Assembly: GCA_910587955.1 (NCBI GenBank)
Contig: CAJUNN010000034.1
Span: 1 to 32,876 of the forward strand
From: an uncultured Lachnospiraceae bacterium
GTDB taxonomy: Bacteria > Bacillota > Clostridia > Lachnospirales > Lachnospiraceae
Direction of reading: 5' to 3'
DNA: 32,876 nucleotides
Positions 29,512 through 32,876 of this stretch are shown here, in pieces (positions within the stretch are counted from its first letter, which is position 1; each line of letters begins with the position of its first letter). A program made the position numbers and the translations under genes. A model generated the notes under the pieces. The model saw only the letters and a program-made list of their open reading frames with translations. It ran no database searches and had not been told where the DNA came from.

Positions 29512-30659
29512 TCACGAAAATCAATTCGGACGCTATGATTTTCCGGCTTCTCCCGGAGCGGAGAGCCTGGAAAGAACTGAACTTTGAAAATCTCAGATGG
29601 AATGTGCACCTTTTAAAAAGCCGGCTTCCCGAAGGCTGCCAGTTTATGGCCGTCGTGAAAGCAGACGCCTACGGGCACGGGGCCATCCCTGTTTCTTCTT
29701 ATTTAAACAAGATTGGCGTCACCGCCTTTGCCGTCGCCACGGCAAGGGAAGGTATGGAACTGCGCCGTCACGGCATTGAGGGAGAAATCCTGGTTCTGGG
29801 CTATACGCCGCCTCAGGAGGCCAGCCTGTTAACAGCCTACAATCTCATTCAGACGGCCGCTGACTGTTCCCACGCTCAGGCTTTAAACGACGCTGCCATG
29901 GTCCCCGTGCGCATCCACCTGAAGCTGGACACCGGCATGCACCGTCTGGGAGAGCGCCCGGAGCATATCGAAGATCTGGCCCGGCTTTTCTCCCTTCCCC
30001 GGCTGCGTATCTGCGGCATGTTTTCCCATCTCTGCGCGGCAGACAGCCGGGACCCGGAGGATGCCGCCTTTACCCGGCAGCAGATCCGGATCTTTTTTGA
30101 CACGGCGCAAAAGCTGCGCAGCCTGGGCTGTGATCCGGGAAAGCTTCACCTCCAGAGCAGCTACGGGGTCTTAAACTATCCGGGGCTTCCGCTTTCCTAC
30201 GCCCGGTTCGGCATCGCCATGTACGGCGCATTCAGCCAGCCGGAGCCGGAGCTTCTGGAAACCTGCCCCTTGCGCCCGGTGCTCTCTCTCCATGCCGGCA
30301 TTTCCCTGATCAAGGAACTGAACCCCGGGGAAAGCGTCAGCTACGGGCGGAACTTCCGGGCGGATCGCCCCATGCGCATAGCCGCCGTCACCATCGGCTA
30401 TGCGGACGGACTGCCCCGCAGCCTCTCCAACCGGAATGCTCCTGTGCTGGTACGCCAAAAGGAAACCCGGATTCTGGGAAATATCTGTATGGATCAGCTC
30501 CTCATCGACGTCACCCATATCCCGGAGGCCAGGCCGGGAGACCCGGTCACCATTCTGGGAACGGAAGGCACCTGCACTCTGCGGGCAGAAGATCTGGCCT
30601 TTCGAGCCGGAACCATCGCCAACGAACTGCTCTGCCGCCTGAGCCTGCGGGAGGGATAG
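29508..30659 (+). CDS. vanTr: VanT racemase part (serine/alanine racemase), separate gene
   Basis: This 383-residue PLP enzyme has the cofactor Lys51 in VVKADAYGHG, KLDTGMHRLGERPE, and SYARFGIAMYGAF. YADGLPRSLSNRN, GNICMDQLLIDVTHI and AGTIANELLCRLSLREG complete the racemase C-domain. The first part aligns with Alr over its full length. Operon position and resemblance to VanT C-domains point to L-Ser to D-Ser racemisation; it could also racemise Ala. It is translationally coupled to the membrane gene (overlapping ATGA). Its stop is 9 bases from the convergent pyrI stop with no terminator between. Confidence 0.9.
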   Translation: MITKINSDAMIFRLLPERRAWKELNFENLRWNVHLLKSRLPEGCQFMAVVKADAYGHGAIPVSSYLNKIGVTAFAVATAREGMELRRHGIEGEILVLGYTPPQEASLLTAYNLIQTAADCSHAQALNDAAMVPVRIHLKLDTGMHRLGERPEHIEDLARLFSLPRLRICGMFSHLCAADSRDPEDAAFTRQQIRIFFDTAQKLRSLGCDPGKLHLQSSYGVLNYPGLPLSYARFGIAMYGAFSQPEPELLETCPLRPVLSLHAGISLIKELNPGESVSYGRNFRADRPMRIAAVTIGYADGLPRSLSNRNAPVLVRQKETRILGNICMDQLLIDVTHIPEARPGDPVTILGTEGTCTLRAEDLAFRAGTIANELLCRLSLREG

Positions 30660-30668
30660 CCAAGGTTC

Positions 30669-31106
30669 CTATTTTCTCTTATACTTTTCTTCGCAGTATT
30701 TACAGCGGTAAACTTCTTTTTTCTCATCCGTCAGCAGGAACACCTGATCCAGTTCCTGCTCGATGGAGGTGATGCAGCGGGGATTCCTGCACCGGACAAT
30801 GTTCCGGATCTCCTTGGGAAGCCGCAAGGGCTTTTTCTCCACAATCTCCTCATCTTTCACAATATTGACCGTAATGTTGTGGTCAATAAAACCCACCACA
30901 TCCAAATCAATAAAATCGATGGGGCACTCGATCTTCATAATATCTTTTTTGCCCATTTTCCCACTGCGGGCATTTTTGATAATTGCTACTGTACAATCCA
31001 GTTTATCCAAGCTGAGATACCGGTAAATTTCCATGCTTCTTCCGGCTTCAATGTGGTCCAGCACAAAGCCCTCGGCAATCCGCCCGACATTTAAAATACT
31101 TGCCAT
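30669..31106 (-). CDS. pyrI: Aspartate carbamoyltransferase regulatory subunit
   Basis: This 145-residue protein of standard length has an N-terminal allosteric domain (GRIAEGFVLDHIEAGRSMEI; GKKDIMKIE) and a C-terminal zinc domain with CRNPRC and CKYC. It binds nucleotides and tunes PyrB for UTP/CTP feedback. Its ATG shares one base with the PyrB stop (TAATG), so the subunits are made in step. Class B ATCase (PyrB+PyrI) in a Clostridia-like genome implies allosteric rather than PyrR/RNA-only control. Confidence 0.96.
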   Translation of the reverse strand: MASILNVGRIAEGFVLDHIEAGRSMEIYRYLSLDKLDCTVAIIKNARSGKMGKKDIMKIECPIDFIDLDVVGFIDHNITVNIVKDEEIVEKKPLRLPKEIRNIVRCRNPRCITSIEQELDQVFLLTDEKKEVYRCKYCEEKYKRK

Positions 31107-32023
31107 TATACTTCCACCTCCAGCAATGTGAGAATCAGGGCCATACGCACATAGACGCCGTACTGTACCTGTTTGAAATAAGCGGCCCTGGGGTCGCTGT
31201 CCACCTCCACGGAAATCTCGTTGACCCTGGGAAGGGGATGAAGCACCAGCATATCCTTTCCTGCCAGGCTCATTTTCTTTTTATCCAGTATGTAGAAATC
31301 CTTCAGACGCACATAGTCCTCTTCATTGAAGAACCGCTCTCTCTGCACACGGGTCATATACAAAAGATCCAGCCCTCCGATGACATCCTCCAGACGCTCC
31401 ACTTCCTGGTAGGAAACGCCTTTGGCATCCAGCACATCCTCCCGGATATAGTCGGGAATCCGAAGCTCCTCCGGGGAAATAAGTACAAAAGAAATGCCGG
31501 AATACCGCACCAGGGCGTTGATCAGGGAATGCACCGTACGCCCGAATTTCAGATCTCCGCAGAGACCGATGGTCAGGTGATCGAGGCGGCCTTTCAAGGA
31601 ACGTATGGTCATTAGATCGGTGAGGGTCTGGGTGGGATGCTGATGTCCGCCGTCGCCTGCGTTGATGACAGGAATAGAAGAGACGGCCGTAGCCACGGTG
31701 GGGGCTCCCTCCTTGGGATGCCGCATGGCACAGATATCAGCGTAACAGGAAATCATGCGAATGGTGTCGGAAACGCTTTCTCCTTTGGCTGCGGAACTGG
31801 ACGCCGCACTGGAAAAACCAAGTACCTGGCCTCCCAGGTGAATCATGGCCGATTCAAAACTCAGCCTCGTCCTGGTGCTGGGTTCGTAAAACAATGTGGC
31901 CAGAACTTTTCCGTCACAGGCGTGTGCATATTTTGCAGGATTTTTCTCAATGCCGGCAGCCAGATCCAAAAGCTTGTCCAGCTCTTCCACCGAAAAATCC
32001 AGCGGACTTATTACATGTCTCAT
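31106..32023 (-). CDS. pyrB: Aspartate carbamoyltransferase catalytic subunit
   Basis: This 305-residue enzyme makes carbamoyl-aspartate, the first committed step of pyrimidine synthesis. The carbamoyl phosphate loop is FYEPSTRTRLSFESAM; AKGESVSDTIRMI, MRHPKEGAP, NAGDGGHQHPTQTLTDLM and LVLHPLPRVNEI complete the active site. Start ATG 32023 follows GGGAGG. The leader has a short stem (CCTGCG/CGCAGG, 32045-32063) but no anti-terminator/terminator pair or PyrR site that I can see. Divergent from the PH-like gene. Confidence 0.97.
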   Translation of the reverse strand: MRHVISPLDFSVEELDKLLDLAAGIEKNPAKYAHACDGKVLATLFYEPSTRTRLSFESAMIHLGGQVLGFSSAASSSAAKGESVSDTIRMISCYADICAMRHPKEGAPTVATAVSSIPVINAGDGGHQHPTQTLTDLMTIRSLKGRLDHLTIGLCGDLKFGRTVHSLINALVRYSGISFVLISPEELRIPDYIREDVLDAKGVSYQEVERLEDVIGGLDLLYMTRVQRERFFNEEDYVRLKDFYILDKKKMSLAGKDMLVLHPLPRVNEISVEVDSDPRAAYFKQVQYGVYVRMALILTLLEVEV

Positions 32024-32085
32024 TCTATACCTCCCATTTGTTTTCCTGCGTAGTCCCCGCAGGTGCTTCCTTTTATTCCTGTACT

Positions 32086-32114
32086 ATACTACATCAAAAT
32101 CCTTCCCATTTCAA
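32086..32114 (-). promoter_or_regulatory. Likely pyrBI promoter
   Basis: On minus: -35 TTGAAA (32109-32114), 17-base spacer, -10 TAGTAT (32086-32091). An overlapping TATAGT (32083-32088) would need a 20-base spacer. Confidence 0.45.
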
Positions 32115-32121
32115 ATAGTTT

Positions 32122-32150
32122 TTGCAAAATCAGGGTTTTTCTAGTATACT
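32122..32150 (+). promoter_or_regulatory. Promoter of the PH-domain gene
   Basis: -35 TTGCAA (32122-32127), 17-base spacer, -10 TATACT (32145-32150), divergent from pyrBI. Confidence 0.65.
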
Positions 32151-32184
32151 CATTTTAAAGTACTTTTTTACAAGGAGAACTGCC

Positions 32185-32562
32185 ATGGAATTTAAAGAGA
32201 AAAAAAGATGGGTCTTTCTGGGACTTCCCCTCACCTTTACTACCTACACCATAAAAGAGGAGGTCCTGACCATCAACGAAGGTTTCCTCAACCAAAGAGA
32301 AAACGACTGCTACATGTACAAAATCCAGGATGTCACCCTGAATTCCAGCCTGATGGAGCGCATCTTCGGCCTGGGCACCATTGTGTGCAGCACCGGAGAC
32401 GTAACCCACCCGCGCCTGGAGCTTCTGCATATTAAAAACGCCCGGGCCATCAAGGAATTTATCCTGGAACAGTCCGAGGAGCAGCGCCTGAAACGGCGGA
32501 CCTTGAACACCCAGAATATCGGAGCCGCGCCGGAGTTTGATCCGGACGACGACGCGGATTAA
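32185..32562 (+). CDS. PH domain-like (bPH2/YdbS-type) small protein
   Basis: This 125-residue protein starts at ATG 32185, seven bases after AAGGAG; the earlier frame extension covers the promoter. It has the bacterial PH pattern: FTTYTIKEEVLTINEGFLNQ, YMYKIQDVTLNSSLMERIFG, LGTIVCSTGD, LELLHIKNARAIKEFILEQS. An acidic tail (DPDDDAD) follows. There is no membrane span, unlike YdbS. Function unknown; these domains often act in envelope or membrane adaptation. Confidence 0.88.
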   Translation: MEFKEKKRWVFLGLPLTFTTYTIKEEVLTINEGFLNQRENDCYMYKIQDVTLNSSLMERIFGLGTIVCSTGDVTHPRLELLHIKNARAIKEFILEQSEEQRLKRRTLNTQNIGAAPEFDPDDDAD

Positions 32563-32601
32563 AAAGACGGGCTGCCGCCGGATAAGCGGAAGCCCGTCTT
32601 T
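32563..32601. terminator. Bidirectional terminator (PH gene and rnpB)
   Basis: AAAGACGGGCT (32563-32573) pairs with AGCCCGTCTTT (32591-32601) around a small nested stem, with A/T tracts on both sides. It ends the PH-like gene on plus and RNase P RNA on minus. Confidence 0.92.
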
Positions 32602-32611
32602 CATAAGCAAG

Positions 32612-32876
32612 GCGGTAAGCCGGGTTATGTCGTGAATGTTCATCTATCTGGTTCTGCCGTCGCCGGCAGACTCAAGCGACCTACCTGAAACAGCCGGGCC
32701 GGCTTATGTTTCGTTTCGGTCTTGCTCCGGATGGGGTTTACATGTGCCCCGCCTGTTGCCAGGCGGGCGGTAGTCTCTTACACTGCCCTTCCACCCTTAC
32801 CAGTTTCCTGGCGGTACATTTCTGTTGCACTTTCCTTGGAGTCGCCTCCACCGGACGTTATCCGGCATCCTGCCCT
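32612..32876 (-). ncRNA. rnpB: RNase P RNA (A type), 3' part, truncated by window end
   Basis: Read on minus, the region contains conserved RNase P blocks in order: AAGTGCAACAGAAATGTACC, GGTAAGGGTGGAAGGGCAGT, GTAAGAGACTACC, GTAAACCCCAT, AGATAGATGAAC and ACATAACCCGGCTTA. These match the universal core of the catalytic RNA that matures tRNA 5' ends. The 5' end with the universal GAGGAAAGTCC block lies beyond 32876. The exact 3' end (about 32612) is estimated from the distance to the terminator. Confidence 0.95.

Noticed and set aside
32024..32110. PyrR-dependent attenuator in the pyrB leader
   Set aside because: Only a 6-bp stem is seen, with no T-run and no alternative antiterminator.

Overview
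The window looks like chromosomal DNA of a Gram-positive gut anaerobe of the Clostridia, most likely Lachnospiraceae. This is inferred from several things seen together: strong purine-rich ribosome binding sites, an A-type RNase P RNA, a VanG-type cluster, a BlaI/BlaR1 pair and many typical Lachnospiraceae gene families. Most of the window is GC-rich. The exceptions are the left edge (about 1-1150) and a small toxin-antitoxin island near 18.8-19.6 kb, both clearly AT-rich and probably acquired.

Left edge, 1-1581. Three full copies and one partial copy of a 106-bp palindromic tandem repeat lead directly into the ribosome binding site of an AT-rich phage-fibre-like gene. An internally deleted nitroreductase pseudogene and the terminator of the next operon follow. 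From 1582 to 7579 all genes are on the minus strand: an ECF sigma factor/anti-sigma/membrane-protein operon, a YitT transporter-like protein, xanthine phosphoribosyltransferase, a very divergent sirtuin, a Spx/ArsC-like protein, and a CcdA-TlpA fusion. A plus-strand GH25 lysozyme with two LysM domains sits at 7644-8567. A five-gene minus-strand operon (NusG-II protein, PflX-like radical SAM protein, Nth, RlmI-like and RsmF-like methyltransferases) occupies 8634-13186.

The centre, 13.2-18.8 kb, is a mec/bla-like beta-lactam response unit. blaI and blaR1 are on plus; a MecA-like penicillin-binding protein and an overlapping lipoprotein gene run toward them on minus. A TACA-N2-TGTA dyad of the BlaI/MecI type lies in the blaI promoter and another in the PBP promoter, which ties the two transcription units together. 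A UPF0175/DUF3368 toxin-antitoxin pair, glutamine synthetase and a GH2 beta-galactosidase follow.

From 24.6 to 30.7 kb lies a complete VanG-type D-Ala-D-Ser cluster: vanR, vanS, ligase, vanXY, and a serine racemase split into separate membrane and racemase genes. Upstream of the ligase is a promoter with three GTCAC repeats spaced exactly 11 bp apart, probably the VanR target. Resident chromosomal genes close the window: pyrBI (minus), a small PH-domain-like protein, and the 3' part of rnpB (minus). The most interesting feature is the proximity, within about 17 kb, of two inducible systems that answer the two main classes of cell-wall antibiotic.
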